7,430 bases of DNA from Sphingomonadales bacterium (GTDB taxonomy: Bacteria > Pseudomonadota > Alphaproteobacteria > Sphingomonadales > Sphingomonadaceae): the NCBI GenBank assembly GCA_016714795.1, contig JADKCA010000017.1, positions 1-7,430 on the forward strand. Direction: 5' to 3'. Made by a program: the position numbers and the translations under genes. Positions 6,118-7,430 of this stretch are shown in pieces (within the stretch, counting starts at the first letter, position 1; every line of letters starts with the position of its first letter). The notes beneath the pieces were generated by a model, which worked only from the letters and a program-made list of their open reading frames with translations, searched no databases and was not told where the DNA came from.

Positions 6118-6151
6118 CGGGCTGCGGCGAGGCAGGTGTGTCAAACGGGGC

Positions 6152-7430
6152 TCAGCGGCCAATGCTGGTAAGAAAGGCCCACTTTTCCACTTCCTCGGCA
6201 CGATAGATGTTGCGCAGATCGACCAGCACCGGGGCCTTGAGCAGATCGCGCACGCGCTCCAGATCGAGCGAGCGGAACTCGTTCCATTCGGTGACGATGG
6301 CGACGCCGTCCGCGCCTTCCACCGCCTCATACGGCCCTGTGCAATAATCGACCGCACCCAGCAGCGGCTTGGCCAGCTCCATGCCTTCGGGGTCATACGC
6401 GCGGATCGTCGCGCCGGCATCCTGCAGGGACTGGATGATCGCAATCGCCGGGCTGTCGCGCATGTCGTCGGTGTTGGGCTTGAAGGTCAGGCCCAGAATG
6501 GCAACGGTCTTGCCGCGCACATCGCCGCCCATCGCGGCCACGATCTTGCGGCCCATGGCGCGCTTGCGGGTGTCGTTGACCGCCACCACCATCTCGACGA
6601 TGCGCTGCGGCGCGTCATAATCCTGGCTGGTCTTGAGCAGCGCCAGCGTATCCTTGGGGAAGCAGCTGCCGCCATAGCCGGGGCCGGCGTGCAGGAATTT
6701 GGAGCCGATGCGGTTGTCCAGCCCAATACCGCGCGCGACATCCTGCACGTCCGCACCCACCTTTTCGCATAGATCGGCGATTTCGTTGATGAAGGTGATC
6801 TTGGTGGCGAGAAAGGCATTGCCTGCATATTTGGTCAGCTCGGCGCCACGGCGCGACATTTCGATGATCGGCGCGGCGTTGAGGTGAAGCGGGCGATAGA
6901 GCTGGCGCATCACCGCCTTGGCCTCTTCATCCTGCGCGCCGATGACGATGCGGTCGGGCCGCTTGAAATCGTCGATGGCCGCCCCTTCGCGCAGAAATTC
7001 GGGGTTGGAGACAACCATGAAGCTGGCGTCCGGATTGGCTTCGCGCAGGATCCGCTCAACCTCATCGCCGGTGCCGACGGGCACGGTCGATTTGGTCACC
7101 ACCGTCTTGGTGCCGGTCGCCGCCTCGGCGATTTCGCGCGCGGCGGCATATACATAAGAGAGATCGGCATGGCCATCGCCCCGGCGCGAGGGCGTGCCCA
7201 CCGCGATGAAGATCACTTCGGCGGTCTTGACGGCGGCGGCCAGATCGGTCGAGAAATGGAGCCGCCCCGCTTTGGCGTTGGTGGACACCAGCACGTCGAG
7301 GCCGGGCTCGAAAATCGGCATGATGCCTTGGTTCAGGCTCTCGATCTCGCGTGCATCCTTGTCGATGCAGACCACGTCATGGCCAAAGTCCGCAAAGCAC
7401 GCGCCGGACACGAGCCGACATATCCTGATC
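6152..7430 (-). CDS. ugd: UDP-glucose 6-dehydrogenase, N-terminus cut by window edge
   Basis: Oxidises UDP-glucose to UDP-glucuronate with two NAD, supplying an acidic precursor for exopolysaccharide. The visible protein runs from LVSGACFADFGHDVVCIDKD to SIGR. The Rossmann NAD-binding motif GSGYVG is seen at the window edge (7414-7430). Counting from the Val codon at 7411 as residue 1, the conserved marks are VGTPS at 71-75, STVPVGT at 108-114, NPEFLREG with E138, Lys204 in LATKITFINE, and the catalytic Cys250 in GPGYGGSCFPKD. The C-terminal UDP-binding domain contains LGLTFKPNTDDMRDSP (307-321) and ends at 419. The true start lies beyond 7430. One base is missing between 7413 and 7414: GGC-TC-GTG would read GGC CTC GTG (G-L-V) if intact. 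As written the gene is frameshifted near codon 15, although the remaining 1.26 kb is clean. Confidence 0.9.
   Translation of the reverse strand, partial: IRICRLVSGACFADFGHDVVCIDKDAREIESLNQGIMPIFEPGLDVLVSTNAKAGRLHFSTDLAAAVKTAEVIFIAVGTPSRRGDGHADLSYVYAAAREIAEAATGTKTVVTKSTVPVGTGDEVERILREANPDASFMVVSNPEFLREGAAIDDFKRPDRIVIGAQDEEAKAVMRQLYRPLHLNAAPIIEMSRRGAELTKYAGNAFLATKITFINEIADLCEKVGADVQDVARGIGLDNRIGSKFLHAGPGYGGSCFPKDTLALLKTSQDYDAPQRIVEMVVAVNDTRKRAMGRKIVAAMGGDVRGKTVAILGLTFKPNTDDMRDSPAIAIIQSLQDAGATIRAYDPEGMELAKPLLGAVDYCTGPYEAVEGADGVAIVTEWNEFRSLDLERVRDLLKAPVLVDLRNIYRAEEVEKWAFLTSIGR

Noticed and set aside
6017..6772. Plus-strand frame of 251 codons opposite ugd
   Set aside because: His- and Arg-rich mirror of the ugd coding strand; typical high-GC shadow.

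Overview
The window is GC-rich apart from a few AT-rich patches, and its recognisable genes resemble those of alphaproteobacteria, most likely a sphingomonad (Sphingobium, Novosphingobium or Sphingomonas type). That assignment is inferred from protein style, not from a search. The window joins two unlike parts: decayed plasmid and mobile-element DNA on the left (1 to about 4020), and an exopolysaccharide locus on the minus strand on the right (about 4119 to 7430).

Left part. An apparently intact insertion sequence with a 464-482 aa DDE transposase (ISNCY / IS1202-like) fills about 11-1684. Just beyond its right end, after 5-6 bp, lies a textbook XerC/XerD recombination site (dif or plasmid dif-like, 1690-1717). 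Its XerD arm is identical to that of E. coli dif. Beyond it are relics: the 3' end of a Tn3-family transposase with its terminal inverted repeat (to about 2699), a frameshifted gene resembling the Xre/MbcA/ParS toxin-binding family (2700-3182), a short broken reading frame that may be the C-terminus of a plasmid replication initiator (3179-3454), an iteron-like cluster of 20-bp repeats next to an AT-rich patch (3462-3775), and the 5' end of an IS630-type transposase (3867-4000). Together these look like the remains of a plasmid replication and resolution region.

Right part. On the minus strand, in the order of transcription, are ugd (UDP-glucose 6-dehydrogenase, which makes UDP-glucuronate; its N-terminus runs off the window), a broken SAM-dependent methyltransferase gene, and a Wza/GumB/KpsD-type polysaccharide export lipoprotein gene split by a one-base deletion. 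Ugd would supply an acidic sugar nucleotide and the lipoprotein would help export the polymer. A 31-bp interrupted palindrome lies about 115 bp upstream of the export gene.

The most interesting point is the IS sitting a few bases from the XerC arm of a dif-type site, beside plasmid-origin debris. It suggests an IS that targets Xer sites and a plasmid that may have been fused into, or captured at, this locus. A second theme is the number of single-base lesions in otherwise well-conserved genes (ugd, export protein, Tn3 transposase, MbcA-like gene). They indicate either real decay or indel errors in the sequence, and raw reads would tell which.
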